From: Nanobdellati archaeon
Lineage (GTDB): Archaea > EX4484-52 > WAPT01
Direction of reading: 5' to 3'
DNA: 43,049 bases
Assembly (NCBI GenBank): GCA_027038505.1
Contig: JALVWC010000017.1
Coordinates: 1 to 43,049 of the forward strand
Of this stretch, positions 1-11,036 are shown in pieces; within the stretch, counting starts at the first letter, position 1, and every line of letters starts with the position of its first letter. The notes beneath the pieces were generated by a model that did not search any database, was not told the DNA's origin, and worked only from the letters and a program-made list of their open reading frames with translations. The position numbers and the translations under genes were made by a program.

Positions 1-479
1 GGTAATGATGAAGATATAATGATGGTTCTTGATGTTTTGAAGCTCATTTCAGATGATAATAAGAAGAACATTTATAATTATTTTATAATTATTTAAGAGA
101 CGCGATTGTCAATTTCGGGGTTAAAGCAGCGTATGAAGAATTGATAAACATAAGAGCTGTTTCAGATAAAATCTCCACTTTCATCATCAGAGATATTGTT
201 TTAATGAACTCAGAAATAAAAATAACATACGAGGATGCTAAATGGGCATTTCCTGTGGATACATGGGTAATTAAAATTGCCCATAAGTTGGGTTGTGATA
301 GCGAAAATATCGAAAAAATCAAAAACCATCTAATTGAGAAGTGTAGGGAATTTGGAGTAAACCCGTTAAAGTTTGCAGCAGGGCTATGGTTCTTGGGTTA
401 CCATTCGCTTGATATATTGCTAGAAAATTGTATAGGGGAGATCAAAATCAAGGACATTGCTTCAGATAGCATCGAATAA
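1..479 (+). pseudogene. Hypothetical protein, possibly HhH-GPD/DNA-glycosylase-like; frame broken by an 11-bp tandem duplication; 5' end outside window
   Basis: Frame 1 (GNDEDIMMVLDVLKLISDDNKKNIYNYF...) stops at 96. Removing one copy of ttataattatt (72-82/83-93) joins it to the frame of ORF 141-479 as KKNIYNYLRDAIVNFGVKAAYEELINIRAVSDKIS. The family guess rests only on the look of 'DKISTFIIRDIVLM...PVDTWVIKIA'. Confidence 0.6.
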
Positions 480-664
480 AAAGTTTTTCACCACATCCAA
501 ATTGTTTTCATAATCCTTTTGTCCACAAATCGCCAATTGCGTTCGTAATTATTAATTTTTATTTCGATTTTTGGGACGTTAATTTTATGCAACGGTAAAA
601 CTACCGTTAACGACACCAAAATTCAAAAACTCATAAACATAACTTGGATGTCTGAAACTTACAA

Positions 665-1252
665 TTATTTGAACTTGGGTGTGCCGTCATCGTTGAAATA
701 TTCGCTTTCATAGGGCAGGGAGCTTGCCTTACTGCTCTTCTCGGAGTTCTCCGCTTTTTCTTTCTCCTCATTGCCTTTCTGCTCTTCCTTTTCCTTATCC
801 TTAAAGATGGGTTTTATTTCTCTGGTTAGCTTAACTTTCTCCGCTATATCGTTCAGAGTGGTTTTCGCTTCTTCATCGACAGGGAACACAGCCTCAAATC
901 CCACTCCCTGCCTCTTATCCTCATAGCGCGGAATTATGTGCACATGAAGGTGGGGGACAACCTGTCCCGCCACCCTGCCGTTGTTTATCGTGATGTTGTA
1001 GCCCGCTGCGCCCAAATTCTCCACAAGATTCTTTGCTATGTGTTTGACCACAACAAAAAGATGAGCCGTCGCTTCATCACTTAGCTGGTCAAGTGTGGAA
1101 ACGTGCACTTTGGGCACAACTAAAGCGTGTCCCTTAAACCTGGGATTTATGTCCAGGAAGGAGATCACATAGGGATCCTCGTAAATTATGGCCGAAGGTA
1201 TCTTCTTTTCAATTATCCTGCAGAACACACACTCCGTATCGTAGCTCATCAC
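665..1252 (-). CDS. HIT family hydrolase with charged C-terminal extension
   Basis: CVFCRIIEKKIPSAIIYED...HLHVHIIPRY HIT motif. Confidence 0.92.
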   Translation of the reverse strand: MMSYDTECVFCRIIEKKIPSAIIYEDPYVISFLDINPRFKGHALVVPKVHVSTLDQLSDEATAHLFVVVKHIAKNLVENLGAAGYNITINNGRVAGQVVPHLHVHIIPRYEDKRQGVGFEAVFPVDEEAKTTLNDIAEKVKLTREIKPIFKDKEKEEQKGNEEKEKAENSEKSSKASSLPYESEYFNDDGTPKFK

Positions 1253-1271
1253 AGCACCACCACCTTATGTT

Positions 1272-1481
1272 TTATTTGCAGGGGCTCCATCCACATGATG
1301 GACAGAAGGCACAGCCTTCCGAGGGGATCAGCACTGTACCGCACTCCGGGCAGACCATTTCATCTTCATTTGCAATTTTTTCAATTTTATCGAATTCCGC
1401 GCTTCTCAGAAGCCTCTCCTTTATTTTTGCTATCTCTTCCATACCATCCATAACACCACCATTTAACCATAGCGCTGCCAA
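1272..1481 (-). CDS. Small zinc-ribbon protein
   Basis: CPECGTVLIPSEGCAFCPSCGWSPC, two CxxC knuckles. Confidence 0.65.
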   Translation of the reverse strand: MAALWLNGGVMDGMEEIAKIKERLLRSAEFDKIEKIANEDEMVCPECGTVLIPSEGCAFCPSCGWSPCK

Positions 1482-1761
1482 AAAATATTAAGTTATGGTT
1501 TTGGTTCAGGAACTGATACTGCTCGCTGAAAAATTCGGGCAACTAAAGGGCTTTGAACCCAGAACGTCGGATGGCTTCTGGAAAAATTTCGGCTTTTTGC
1601 ATTGAATTGAATGTTGTTCGGAGTCTGGCACGATATGTCAAATTTAAAAAATTTGCACATAAGATAGTGATGTTAACCTAACCTAATTTTGCATTTTATT
1701 TTTATTGCTTTCATGATAGGAGGAGTGCCACTCAACGGGTGGTGGGGGCACCTTCACCAAA

Positions 1762-1772
1762 ATATTTAAATC
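1762..1772 (+). promoter_or_regulatory. Candidate TATA box upstream of the ribosomal protein operon
   Basis: aatatttaaat about 100 nt upstream of the L3 start. Confidence 0.4.
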
Positions 1773-1868
1773 TTATTATTTTCATGATAACAAATCTCAT
1801 CCTGCATGGATTAGTTGCCCCTTGATGGGAGCACACTTCCATCTTAAAAGCCCCTGAATGTGGTTGAA

Positions 1869-2870
1869 ATGTCAAGCAGATACCACCCGAGAAGAGGATC
1901 TCTTCAGTACTCTCCGAGGGTAAGAGCCAAAAGAATCTACCCGAGGGTAAGACATGTTCCCGTGGTTGAAGGCAAGAGTATTGTGGAGTTTGCAGGCTAT
2001 AAGGTCGGGATGCTCCAGGTAGATTATATCGAGAAGAGAAAAAACATGTTCAGCAATAGAGAGGTTGTGGAGCCTGCAACGTTAATAGAAGCTCCCCCGC
2101 TCAGGGTTCTCGCCGCCAGGTTCTATGAAAAGACACCTTACGGTTACAGAACAGTAACGGAGCTTTGGAGTGACAAAATAGAGAATAATGTGGCGAGGAA
2201 GATAACCGGAATGAAACCCAACAAGGATAAAGATAGCGTTCTGGGCAAGATTAAGGGAGGGTTCGATGGAATAAAGCTGATCGTGGCAACACAGCCGAAG
2301 CTGGCAGGAATAGGAAAGAAGACACCGGAGGTATTTGAGATTCACTATTTCCCCACAACTCCTGTGCCTTCTGATCCTTCTTCTGATAACTTCTCCCAAC
2401 TCCTCGATGAGGTTTCCTCTCTTCTCGGCAACGAAATCCGCGTGGGTGATGTCTTCGCTCCCGGTGTTTTTGTTGATGTTATAGCCGTCACCAAGGGTAA
2501 AGGCTTTCAGGGTTCCGTGAAGAGATTCGGTGTGAAACTGCTTTCCCACAAAGCGAGAAAGGTCAGGAGGAAGGCGGGAACTCTCGGTCCGTGGCACCCC
2601 GCAAAGACGAGATGGACCGTGCCGCAGACGGGCCAGATGGGTTTTCACACAAGAACCGAGTTCAACAAGTGGGTTATAGAAGTTGGAGATGAACCTCCCC
2701 GTGTTTCCAGGCCCGGTGGGTGGAAGCACTACGGTGTTGTGAAATCCGATTATATCATCCTTCACGGTTCGGTTCCCGGTCCATCAAAGAGGCTGATAAG
2801 GTTGAGATATGCAATAAGATGTCATGAACCTCCAACAGAAGCGCCTGAGATAAAGCAGCTTATATGGTGA
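1869..2870 (+). CDS. rpl3: Ribosomal protein L3 (uL3)
   Basis: GKGFQGSVKRFGVKLLSHK...GTLGPWHPAKTRWTVPQTGQMGFHTRTEFNK; operon context. Confidence 0.97.
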   Translation: MSSRYHPRRGSLQYSPRVRAKRIYPRVRHVPVVEGKSIVEFAGYKVGMLQVDYIEKRKNMFSNREVVEPATLIEAPPLRVLAARFYEKTPYGYRTVTELWSDKIENNVARKITGMKPNKDKDSVLGKIKGGFDGIKLIVATQPKLAGIGKKTPEVFEIHYFPTTPVPSDPSSDNFSQLLDEVSSLLGNEIRVGDVFAPGVFVDVIAVTKGKGFQGSVKRFGVKLLSHKARKVRRKAGTLGPWHPAKTRWTVPQTGQMGFHTRTEFNKWVIEVGDEPPRVSRPGGWKHYGVVKSDYIILHGSVPGPSKRLIRLRYAIRCHEPPTEAPEIKQLIW

Positions 2871-2877
2871 GAAGGTT

Positions 2878-3699
2878 ATGGATGAACTAAAGGTGCCTGT
2901 TTACGACCTTGAAGGAAAGAAAAAGAGCGAGATAATCCTGCCGGAGCAGTTCAGACATGATTTCAGACCGGATCTCATAATCAGAGCTTTCCTTGCTGTC
3001 ATGAGTCACAAAAGGCAACCCTACGGAGCAGACCCGATGGCTGGAAAAAGGACGAGCGCCGATTACAGAGGGAGGAGAGGAGCATATGGAGCTTGGATAA
3101 ACCGCGGCCTCGCAAGGATACCGAGGATAAGGGTTAAGTCCGGTCACATGACAGGGGTAGTAAGATTTGTACCTCATGCTGTTAAAGGTAGGAAGGCTCA
3201 CCCGCCAAAAGCCGAGAAGAAATGGGAACAGAAAATAAACATAAAGGAGAGGAGAAAAGCCATACTCTCAGCCATATCCGCACTTGCCAACAGGATGCTT
3301 GCTATCAAGAGAGGACATAAGGTAGAGAAGGTGGAAAAGCTACCGATAGTTGTGGTCAGTGAGCTCGAAAGCGTCAAGAAGACCAGACAGCTGGAAAACT
3401 TGCTGAGAAGGCTTGGACTTGATGAAGAGCTTGAGAGAACGAGGGAGAAGAGATACAGAGCTGGCAAAGGTAAGATGCGCGGCAGGAGATACAAGAAAAG
3501 AAAGGGCCCAATCATAGTGGTTAGTAAGGATGATGGCATATTCAAGGCGGCCAAGAATATTCCTGGTGTGGATATCTGCCTTGTTAAGGATCTCAACGTT
3601 GAACTGCTTGCTCCCGGTGGGCATGCGGGCAGGGTAAGCATTTGGAGTGAGAGCGCGATAAAAGAACTTGGGGAAAAAAGGCTCTTCATGGTGAGCTAA
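2878..3699 (+). CDS. rpl4: Ribosomal protein L4 (uL4/L4e)
   Basis: [38 protein letters not shown]; synteny. Confidence 0.97.
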   Translation: MDELKVPVYDLEGKKKSEIILPEQFRHDFRPDLIIRAFLAVMSHKRQPYGADPMAGKRTSADYRGRRGAYGAWINRGLARIPRIRVKSGHMTGVVRFVPHAVKGRKAHPPKAEKKWEQKINIKERRKAILSAISALANRMLAIKRGHKVEKVEKLPIVVVSELESVKKTRQLENLLRRLGLDEELERTREKRYRAGKGKMRGRRYKKRKGPIIVVSKDDGIFKAAKNIPGVDICLVKDLNVELLAPGGHAGRVSIWSESAIKELGEKRLFMVS

Positions 3700-3700
3700 C

Positions 3701-3970
3701 ATGGCATCCAAAAAAGCTTTTGAGGTACTGCTTTATCCCCTTATGACAGAGAAGGCCATATCCCTTATAGAGAGGGAGAACACCATAACCTTTATCGTGG
3801 ACAGAAAGGCAAACAAGCAGGAGATAAAGAAGGTATTTGAGGAAATGTTTAAGGTTAAGGTCAGGAAGGTCAGAACTCTTGTGGACACAAAAGGAAGGAA
3901 GAAAGCATACATAGCTATAAGTAAGGAAAACAACGCAGCAGATATAGCTGCAAAGCTCGGAATAATGTGA
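3701..3970 (+). CDS. rpl23: Ribosomal protein L23 (uL23)
   Basis: [39 protein letters not shown]. Confidence 0.97.
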   Translation: MASKKAFEVLLYPLMTEKAISLIERENTITFIVDRKANKQEIKKVFEEMFKVKVRKVRTLVDTKGRKKAYIAISKENNAADIAAKLGIM

Positions 3971-3990
3971 GGATGGAGCTGTGATGTCGT

Positions 3991-4704
3991 ATGGGGAGAA
4001 GAATACTCGTGCAGAGGAGGGGAAGAGGAGTATCCAAAACTTTCCTGGTGCCGAGCTTTAACTATGTTGCTGATGTTAGATATCCACCAATTGAGCGTGG
4101 GAGCCTGAAGGGCAAGGTCATAGATATAGTGGATGATCCCGGAAGGACCGCTCCTCTCGCACTTGTAAAGTTTGATGGCTCTTCCGAAAAGTGGTATTTC
4201 ATAGCAAGCGAGGGTGTAAAAACAAACGACACCATGGAGGTTGGGGAAGGCGCATCCATCAAGATCGGAAATGTACTTCTACTGAAGGACATCCCTGAAG
4301 GTACGCCGGTATTTAACATCGAGGTTGTTCCCGGGGATGGAGGGAAGCTCGTGAGGGCGAGTGGGGGTTATGCTATAGTGCTCTCCAAGGATGCCGATAA
4401 AGTCACGATTCAGCTCCCATCCAGAAAAATAAAATCCCTAAACCCCAACTGCAGAGCCACCATAGGAATAGTTGCTGGGGGTGAAAGGCCAAAGAAACCG
4501 TTTGTTAAAGCCGGCAATAAATGGCATGCCATGAAGGCAAGGGGTAAGAAGTACCCCAAGACCAGAGCAAAGGCGAAGAATGCATGCGATCACAAGTTTG
4601 GAGGTAAGAGCTTCGGTGTGCCGAAGACAGTTAGCAGACATGCACCTCCGGGGAGGAAGGTTGGTAGCATAGCTGCAAGAAGAACCGGCAGGAGGAAGAG
4701 GTGA
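3991..4704 (+). CDS. rpl2: Ribosomal protein L2 (uL2)
   Basis: [12 protein letters not shown]...[29 protein letters not shown]. Confidence 0.97.
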   Translation: MGRRILVQRRGRGVSKTFLVPSFNYVADVRYPPIERGSLKGKVIDIVDDPGRTAPLALVKFDGSSEKWYFIASEGVKTNDTMEVGEGASIKIGNVLLLKDIPEGTPVFNIEVVPGDGGKLVRASGGYAIVLSKDADKVTIQLPSRKIKSLNPNCRATIGIVAGGERPKKPFVKAGNKWHAMKARGKKYPKTRAKAKNACDHKFGGKSFGVPKTVSRHAPPGRKVGSIAARRTGRRKR

Positions 4705-5102
4705 AGCTGGATATGGCTAAAAAGGAGTTCAGGTTCAGAGGATACACACTTGAGGAGCTCCAAAAGATGAGCCTTGAGGAGTTTGCCGAGCTACTCACAG
4801 CCAGAGTAAGAAGACACTTAAAGAGGGGACTTACTCATGCTGAAAAGAAGCTCCTGGAGAAAATAAGGAAAACTCCTAAGGACAAGTTCATAAAAACACA
4901 TGCGAGGGACATGATAATCCTGCCTGAAATGGTCGGCATAACCATTGGTGTTCACAACGGAAAGGAGTTCGTACCGGTCACCATAACCCCAGAAATGATA
5001 GGTCACAGGCTTGGTGAGTTCGCTTTGACAAGAAAGCCCGTACAGCACAGTGGTCCTGGTATAGGAGCATCCAAATCCACAAAGCATGTGGGTAGGAAGT
5101 GA
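4701..5102 (+). CDS. rps19: Ribosomal protein S19 (uS19)
   Basis: [46 protein letters not shown]. Confidence 0.97.
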   Translation: MKLDMAKKEFRFRGYTLEELQKMSLEEFAELLTARVRRHLKRGLTHAEKKLLEKIRKTPKDKFIKTHARDMIILPEMVGITIGVHNGKEFVPVTITPEMIGHRLGEFALTRKPVQHSGPGIGASKSTKHVGRK

Positions 5103-5554
5103 TGGTGGTAGCCATGTATAACGTTGAGAATTATGATCCCGCAAAGATGGCGAGGGCATGCAAGCGCTACGTGAGAATCTCATGGAAAGCATGCGTTGAG
5201 ATAGGTAAAGTGATAAAGGGAATGAAAGTTGATAAAGCAAGAAGGCTGCTCCAAGACGTAATTGAGATGAAGAGGTCCATACCTTTCACCCGCTTCACTG
5301 AAGGCGCTGGTCACAAGACGGGAGCTGGGCCGGGAAGGTATCCCGTAAACGCCGCAAGGGAAATACTTGATTTGATAAACAGCGCTGTCAAGAATGCTGA
5401 ATATCAAGGGCTTGACAGTTCAAGGCTTTACATCAAGTCGTTCCTCGTCATGAAAGCGCCAACGTTTTACAGACCGAGAAGATCCCCGCTCAGGGGGCAG
5501 AAGAGAAAGAACGTGCACATATCCGTGGTGTTGGAGGAGGGTGAAGGAAAATGA
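5099..5554 (+). CDS. rpl22: Ribosomal protein L22 (uL22)
   Basis: [30 protein letters not shown]...[14 protein letters not shown]. Confidence 0.96.
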   Translation: MMVVAMYNVENYDPAKMARACKRYVRISWKACVEIGKVIKGMKVDKARRLLQDVIEMKRSIPFTRFTEGAGHKTGAGPGRYPVNAAREILDLINSAVKNAEYQGLDSSRLYIKSFLVMKAPTFYRPRRSPLRGQKRKNVHISVVLEEGEGK

Positions 5555-6348
5555 TCGAGAGGAAATTCGTCCAGGAGGGCATAGCGAACATGAAGATTGC
5601 GGAGTTCCTTGACAAAGAGCTTGACAGGGCAGAGTATAGCGGGTGTGAGATAAGAAGAACGCCCCTTGCAACACGCATTGTGATTCGTGCCGGTAGACCG
5701 GCGATAATAATAGGTAGGGGGGGCGAAAGAATAGCAAGACTTCAGAAAACCTTGAAGGAGAGATTCGGGTTGGAGAACCCACAGATAGAAGTGAAGGGAG
5801 TAGATAATCCCTATCTTGATGCAAAGATAGTTGCCAAGAGAATAAAGTTCGCCCTTGAGCGAGGGCTGAATTACAGAAGAGTCGTTAACATGTTTCTCTC
5901 GAGAGTTATGGAAGCCGGTGCTGTTGGTGTGGAAATAGATGTGAGTGGTAAGCTTACAGGAGAAAGACACAGGACGGAAAAGTACTTTGCAGGATATGTG
6001 ATGAAATGTGGCTTTCCCGCTCAAACGTATGTTGATGTTGTTCAGGAACAGGCCGTACTAAAACCGGGGGTTATAGGGATAAAAGTGCACATCATGCCCT
6101 TTATGCCACCCGAGATGGAAATGGAGAAAAAGGTCGCAAAGGGGGATGTGGAGATAAAGGAAGAGGTCATAAAGAAGCTTATGCCGAAGAAAGAAAGAGA
6201 GGAAAAGGAAAAAGTCGAAGATAAGGAAAAGGAAAGTGAAGAGGTAAGGTCAGTAGATGAGGGAGCAGAAACTGAAGAAAAGACCGAAAAGAAAAAGAAA
6301 CTTAATAAGAAAGAGAAAAAAGAGGATAAGGTTAGTGAGGGTGAATGA
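5551..6348 (+). CDS. rps3: Ribosomal protein S3 (uS3) with charged C-terminal tail
   Basis: KH domain RAGRPAIIIGRGGERIARL; K/E-rich tail of roughly 55 aa. Confidence 0.97.
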   Translation: MIERKFVQEGIANMKIAEFLDKELDRAEYSGCEIRRTPLATRIVIRAGRPAIIIGRGGERIARLQKTLKERFGLENPQIEVKGVDNPYLDAKIVAKRIKFALERGLNYRRVVNMFLSRVMEAGAVGVEIDVSGKLTGERHRTEKYFAGYVMKCGFPAQTYVDVVQEQAVLKPGVIGIKVHIMPFMPPEMEMEKKVAKGDVEIKEEVIKKLMPKKEREEKEKVEDKEKESEEVRSVDEGAETEEKTEKKKKLNKKEKKEDKVSEGE

Positions 6349-6563
6349 TTATGGCAATCCTCAGAGCCAAGCAGATAAGGGAAATGAGTGATGAAGAGCT
6401 TGATAAAAAACTTGCAGATCTTCGAATGGAGCTCATGAAAGAGAGGGCAAAGGCGAAAGTTGGCGGTGTGCCAGACAATCCCGGAAGAATGAGGGAAATA
6501 AGATTAACAATCGCCAAGATACTCACAATCAAAAAAGAACGAGAGGTGCTTAACAAGAGATGA
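6345..6563 (+). CDS. rpl29: Ribosomal protein L29 (uL29)
   Basis: [28 protein letters not shown]...[15 protein letters not shown]. Confidence 0.96.
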   Translation: MIMAILRAKQIREMSDEELDKKLADLRMELMKERAKAKVGGVPDNPGRMREIRLTIAKILTIKKEREVLNKR

Positions 6564-6865
6564 CCGAGATCTGTCCGGTCTGCGGGCTCCCAAAGGAGCT
6601 CTGTGTGTGTGAGACGATAGCCAGAGAGCAGCAGAGAATAAAAATTTATGTTGAAAAAAGGAAGTTCGGCAAGACCATGACCATAATAGAAGGTCTTGAT
6701 GGTAAAAGCATTGATATAAAATCTCTCCTGAAGAAATTCAAGAAAAAACTGGCATGTGGAGGCACATACAAGGATGGCAGGATTGAGCTGCAGGGTGATC
6801 ACAGGTTGAAGGTCAAAAAGCTGCTGATCGATGAGGGCTTTCCTCCGAGCTCAATAGTTGAGTGA
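6560..6865 (+). CDS. Translation initiation factor aIF1/SUI1
   Basis: [14 protein letters not shown]...[14 protein letters not shown]...[19 protein letters not shown]. Confidence 0.95.
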   Translation: MTEICPVCGLPKELCVCETIAREQQRIKIYVEKRKFGKTMTIIEGLDGKSIDIKSLLKKFKKKLACGGTYKDGRIELQGDHRLKVKKLLIDEGFPPSSIVE

Positions 6866-7176
6866 GCCGGATGTCAATAACTCCAAAAAACCTGATAAGA
6901 CACGAGCTCATAGGTCTCAGGGTTAAGATAGTGAAGAGCAGTGATCCCACACTGATCAACGTTGAAGGAGTGGTGGTTGATGAGACCAAAAACACGCTGG
7001 TGATAAGAAGGCAGAACGGCAAGGAGATAAGGGTGCAGAAGGATATCTGTGTGTTCCGTTTCATGCTCGATGATGGCAATGCTGTCGAGGTCAGTGGTGA
7101 GGTGCTGGTGGCGAGACCCGAAGACAGGATAAAGAAAAGAGTTCCCAAGAAGTTGTGGGGTGGACTGGATGGCTGA
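6862..7176 (+). CDS. rnp1: Ribonuclease P component 1 (p29/Rpp29)
   Basis: [39 protein letters not shown]; between SUI1 and S17. Confidence 0.94.
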   Translation: MSRMSITPKNLIRHELIGLRVKIVKSSDPTLINVEGVVVDETKNTLVIRRQNGKEIRVQKDICVFRFMLDDGNAVEVSGEVLVARPEDRIKKRVPKKLWGGLDG

Positions 7177-7597
7177 AAAAATTCACTCCAAAAAATCCTC
7201 CAACGCAGAAGTAAAAGTAAAGGTGGAAAAGAAAAAGACCGAAAAAAAGGTGGAGAAGGTGAAAATCAGAGACATAGGTATAGATGTTAAGAACCCGCCA
7301 ACGGAAGTCTGCAACGATGAGAAATGCCCCTATCATGGTCACCTCAAAATAAGAGGTAGGATATTCCAGGGAGTTGTGATTTCAGACAGGATGAATAAAA
7401 CCGTTGTTGTGGGCTGGGAATACCTCCGGATGATTAAAAAACTCAATAGATATATGCGCTGCAGAACAAAAGTGATAGCGCACAATCCGCCCTGTATAAA
7501 CGCGAGAGAGGGTGATGTTGTCAGGATAGCTGAGTGCAGGCCCCTTAGCAAGACCAAAAGCTTTGTGGTTATAGAGGTCGTTAAGAGAGCGCAGTAA
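7160..7597 (+). CDS. rps17: Ribosomal protein S17 (uS17)
   Basis: CPYHGHLKIRGRIFQGVVISDRMNKTVVVGWEYLR. Confidence 0.96.
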   Translation: MDWMAEKIHSKKSSNAEVKVKVEKKKTEKKVEKVKIRDIGIDVKNPPTEVCNDEKCPYHGHLKIRGRIFQGVVISDRMNKTVVVGWEYLRMIKKLNRYMRCRTKVIAHNPPCINAREGDVVRIAECRPLSKTKSFVVIEVVKRAQ

Positions 7598-7611
7598 ACG
7601 GTGGTGGTTTT

Positions 7612-8010
7612 ATGAAGGCAATAAGCGCAAGACCGATAAAAGCCGTGCAGATAGGAACCGTGCTTAAATGCATAGACAACACAGGAGCAAAGTTGCTCAA
7701 GGTCATAGGCGTTAAGGGCTATAAAAGCACAAGAAGAAGGCTGGCCAAAGCGGGAGTGGGCGATGTTGTCATCTGCACCGTGATAAAGGGTACTGAAAAA
7801 CTGAGAAATGAGGTCGTTCATGCTGTCGTTGTCAGACAGAGGAGGAAGTACAGAAGGAAGAACGGCATGTTCGTATGTTTTGAGGATAATGCAGCTGTGT
7901 TGATAAACGAGAGGATGGAGCCGAGAGGAAGAGAGATAAAGGGTGTTGTTGCAAAGGAAGCTGTGGAAAGGTTCCCGGCAGTGGGTAAGATAGCGAGCAT
8001 GGTAGTGTGA
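7612..8010 (+). CDS. rpl14: Ribosomal protein L14 (uL14)
   Basis: [25 protein letters not shown]...[14 protein letters not shown]. Confidence 0.97.
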   Translation: MKAISARPIKAVQIGTVLKCIDNTGAKLLKVIGVKGYKSTRRRLAKAGVGDVVICTVIKGTEKLRNEVVHAVVVRQRRKYRRKNGMFVCFEDNAAVLINERMEPRGREIKGVVAKEAVERFPAVGKIASMVV

Positions 8011-8011
8011 G

Positions 8012-8437
8012 GTGAGAAAAGTGAAGGTGAAGTTTTCACGTAACTGGGTGAGAAGCGGAAGCCCCAGAAAGCAGAGGAAGTATATAGCAAATGCTCCACT
8101 TCATATTAGAAAAAAGTTCCTATCAGTCAACATCTCAAAGGAGCTCAGGGAAAGGTACAACACACGCAATGTTGTTGTCAGGAAAGGTGATGTTGTTAGA
8201 GTTATGCGCGGCTCCTTCAAGGGTGTTGAAGGCAAAGTGGTTAGAGTAAATTTCAAGAAAATCAAAGTTTATGTTGACGCAGTGAAGAGGAAGAAAACCG
8301 ACGGAAGCGAGGTGCTCGTTCCAATCCATCCGTCGAACCTACAAATAATCGATCTTAACTTAGAAGATGAAAAAAGACTTAAAAAACTTAGGGAGAAAAG
8401 AGCCTCCGCCAAGCCTGAAAAAGAGGTGAGTAGCTGA
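8012..8437 (+). CDS. rpl24: Ribosomal protein L24 (uL24)
   Basis: [30 protein letters not shown] (KOW). Confidence 0.96.
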   Translation: MRKVKVKFSRNWVRSGSPRKQRKYIANAPLHIRKKFLSVNISKELRERYNTRNVVVRKGDVVRVMRGSFKGVEGKVVRVNFKKIKVYVDAVKRKKTDGSEVLVPIHPSNLQIIDLNLEDEKRLKKLREKRASAKPEKEVSS

Positions 8438-9159
8438 TGCCACACTTGAAAAGATACGCGACTCCTCCATGTTACAGCATACCCGTGAAGGTTAAGAAGT
8501 TCGCACCCGTGATAACGGGAGGAGGACACCCGCACGGCAGAGCTATACCTCTCAGGATTATACTCAGAGATATGCTCGGCTACGCAAGAAATACGAGGGA
8601 AGTAAAGAAGATACTTTCCGCTGGTAAGGTCATCGTGGATGGTGTGGTAAGGAAGGATGATAGATTCGGAGTTGGAATTATGGATGTTATATCATTACCT
8701 GATGCTGGTGTGCACCTTAGAGTCTTGCCAAGGAAGGAGAAGCTCGTGCTGGTTGAAATTCCCGAGAAGGAGGCAAACATCAAGTTGTGCAGGATAATGA
8801 ACAAGACAGTAGTGAATGGTGGGCATATCCAGCTCAACCTTCATGATGGAAGAAACATACTCATAAGAGTTAAGGATCCGTGCAACCCTGTCGAGGATGT
8901 TTACAAAACGATGGACTCACTCCTCATAAACCTGCCCGACCAGAAGATTCTGAAGCACATAAAGATGAAGGAAGGCAAGCTTGCCATGATTTACAGGGGT
9001 AAGCGTGCAGGAGAAATGGGCAAGGTCGAAAAGATCGAAATAATCAGGGGTTTTGACCCCAACAGGATAACCCTCCAGACAAAGAAAGGCAGTGTTACGT
9101 CTCCAGCGGATTACGTCTTCGTTGTTGGTGATGAGACTCCGGAGATAACGATAGAGTGA
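8437..9159 (+). CDS. rps4e: Ribosomal protein S4e (eS4)
   Basis: HLKRYATPPCYSIPVKVKKFAPVITGGGHPHGRAIPL...MVNGGHIQLNLHDGRN. Confidence 0.95.
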   Translation: MPHLKRYATPPCYSIPVKVKKFAPVITGGGHPHGRAIPLRIILRDMLGYARNTREVKKILSAGKVIVDGVVRKDDRFGVGIMDVISLPDAGVHLRVLPRKEKLVLVEIPEKEANIKLCRIMNKTVVNGGHIQLNLHDGRNILIRVKDPCNPVEDVYKTMDSLLINLPDQKILKHIKMKEGKLAMIYRGKRAGEMGKVEKIEIIRGFDPNRITLQTKKGSVTSPADYVFVVGDETPEITIE

Positions 9160-9755
9160 TGAGCGTGATGATTATGACCAAAGATCAGGCTGTGGCGAAG
9201 GTAAGGACGGAGGGTAAGGATAAAAAGAGTAAGAAGGATGCTAATCCAATGAGGCAGATAAGGGTCGGGAAGGTTGTTATCAACATAGGAGTGAAGGACC
9301 CTATTGCTGAGGTGGAAAAAGCGTACAGGTTGTTAGAAAGAATCACGGGTAAGAAGCCCGTAAAGACCAAGGCCACAAGAAAGGCAAGGACCTTTGGTAT
9401 AAGAAGGGGTCTTCCGATCGGTGTTAAGGTCACCATCCGTGGTAGGGAGGCTGAAGAATTTGCAGAAAAGCTCCTCGAAGCTGTGGATAAAAAACTTAAG
9501 ATAACAAGCTTTGATGATGAGGGTAACGTTAATTTCGGGATAAAGGAATACCTCGATATTCCCGGTATAAAGTATGACCCTACCATCGGTATCTTCGGGA
9601 TGGATGTCGCCATACAGCTTGAAAGACCCGGCTTCAGAGTTAAGAGAAGGAGACTCAGGAGAGCAAGGATCGGTAAGCACCACAGAATAAGGAGAGAGGA
9701 ATCCATTCGCTTCATGAAGGAGAGGTTTGGTATAGAGGTTGTTGAGGTAAGGTGA
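9156..9755 (+). CDS. rpl5: Ribosomal protein L5 (uL5)
   Basis: NPMRQIRVGKVVINIGV...GIKYDPTIGIFGMDVAIQLERPG. Confidence 0.96.
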   Translation: MMSVMIMTKDQAVAKVRTEGKDKKSKKDANPMRQIRVGKVVINIGVKDPIAEVEKAYRLLERITGKKPVKTKATRKARTFGIRRGLPIGVKVTIRGREAEEFAEKLLEAVDKKLKITSFDDEGNVNFGIKEYLDIPGIKYDPTIGIFGMDVAIQLERPGFRVKRRRLRRARIGKHHRIRREESIRFMKERFGIEVVEVR

Positions 9756-9761
9756 TGGTAT

Positions 9762-9992
9762 ATGGGTGGCCACTACACAAAATCTCTAAAGATTTACACA
9801 AACAAACCCGGAAAGCTCAAGAAGGTGCTCAGGCACAACTCCAGAAAGGAAAGAACTACCGGTTATGCTACAGCACGCTGCATAAGATGCGGTAGGATGG
9901 GGAGGGGCCTGATAAGAAAGTACGGCCTGAACATCTGCAGACAGTGCTTTAGAGAAGTTGCCAAAGAGATGGGATGGAAAAAGCTTGAGTGA
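9762..9992 (+). CDS. rps14: Ribosomal protein S14 (uS14), N-terminally extended
   Basis: [37 protein letters not shown]. Confidence 0.95.
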   Translation: MGGHYTKSLKIYTNKPGKLKKVLRHNSRKERTTGYATARCIRCGRMGRGLIRKYGLNICRQCFREVAKEMGWKKLE

Positions 9993-10003
9993 GGTGCGCA
10001 ACC

Positions 10004-10387
10004 ATGAGACATGATTTGCTCTCTGATGTCATGTCAGCAATTAAAAATGCCGAGAAGGTTGGAAAGAAGGAGTGCGTAGTCCCAGCGTCTAACCTTGTGA
10101 AAAACGTGTTGAAGGTCATGCAGGAACACGGCTATATAGGCAACTTCGAGTATATCGATGATGGAAGGGGTGGAAAGTTCAGGATAGAGTTAAAGGGGAG
10201 AATAAATGGATGTAATGCCATAAGGCCAAGATTTTATGTTAAAAAGGACGAGTTCGACATGTGGGAAAAACAGTACCTCCCGGCAGCCGGGGTGGGAATA
10301 CTTATAGTCACAACTGACGAGGGCGTTGTTGCCCACACGAAGGTTAAAGGTAGAAAGGGAGGAGCGTTACTGGCTTATGTCTATTAG
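10004..10387 (+). CDS. rps8: Ribosomal protein S8 (uS8)
   Basis: DLLSDVMSAIKNAEKVGKKECVVPASNLVKNVLKVMQEHGYIG. Confidence 0.96.
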   Translation: MRHDLLSDVMSAIKNAEKVGKKECVVPASNLVKNVLKVMQEHGYIGNFEYIDDGRGGKFRIELKGRINGCNAIRPRFYVKKDEFDMWEKQYLPAAGVGILIVTTDEGVVAHTKVKGRKGGALLAYVY

Positions 10388-10460
10388 GTGACACTGGCAT
10401 TTCACCATAACTTTCATATTCATCCATCTAATCCCATTCAATGCTGAAGCGTGGTCGGTT

Positions 10461-11036
10461 ATGGCGGAGCAAAAGCAGGAAGTCATGGCGATTCGGAGGG
10501 AAATAAAGATTCCCGAAGGTGTAGAGGTAAGGCTGGAGAATGAAGAGCTCGTGGTGAAGGGTCCCAAAGGCGAGCTGAGGAGAGTATTCTCTCACCCGAG
10601 GGTGAGGGTTGAAGTAGCTGATGGTGTTGTGAGCGTGATCAGCGATTCCACTAGAAGGAAAGACAAAGCAATAGTCGGGACCTGGGTTTCTCACATTAAA
10701 AACATGATGTATGGTGTCGTGAGGGGTTTTCAGGCAAAGTTAAAGATAGTTTACACACACTTTCCCATGAACGTAAAGCAGGAGGGTGATTACATAATCA
10801 TAAGTAACTTCATGGGTGAGAAGGGGATAAGAAAGGCCAAGATCTTTGGAAACGTCACGGTCAAGATAGACAAGGAAGAAATAACGGTGGAGGGAATAAA
10901 CATAGAGGAGGTGGGACAGACAGCTGCCAATATCGAGCAGGCGTGCAAGTACAGAGCTAATAGAGATCCGAGGATCTTCTTTGACGGAATATACATCTAT
11001 CAAAAGCCGAAGAGGAGTGATGATCTATGGCAATGA
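10461..11036 (+). CDS. rpl6: Ribosomal protein L6 (uL6)
   Basis: REIKIPEGVEVRLENEELVVKGPKGELRRVFSHP. Confidence 0.96.
   Translation: MAEQKQEVMAIRREIKIPEGVEVRLENEELVVKGPKGELRRVFSHPRVRVEVADGVVSVISDSTRRKDKAIVGTWVSHIKNMMYGVVRGFQAKLKIVYTHFPMNVKQEGDYIIISNFMGEKGIRKAKIFGNVTVKIDKEEITVEGINIEEVGQTAANIEQACKYRANRDPRIFFDGIYIYQKPKRSDDLWQ

Noticed and set aside
1700-1860. Possible C/D-box-like RNA motifs (catgata) upstream of L3
   Set aside because: No convincing paired C/D and C'/D' boxes. The simplest reading is promoter and 5' leader.
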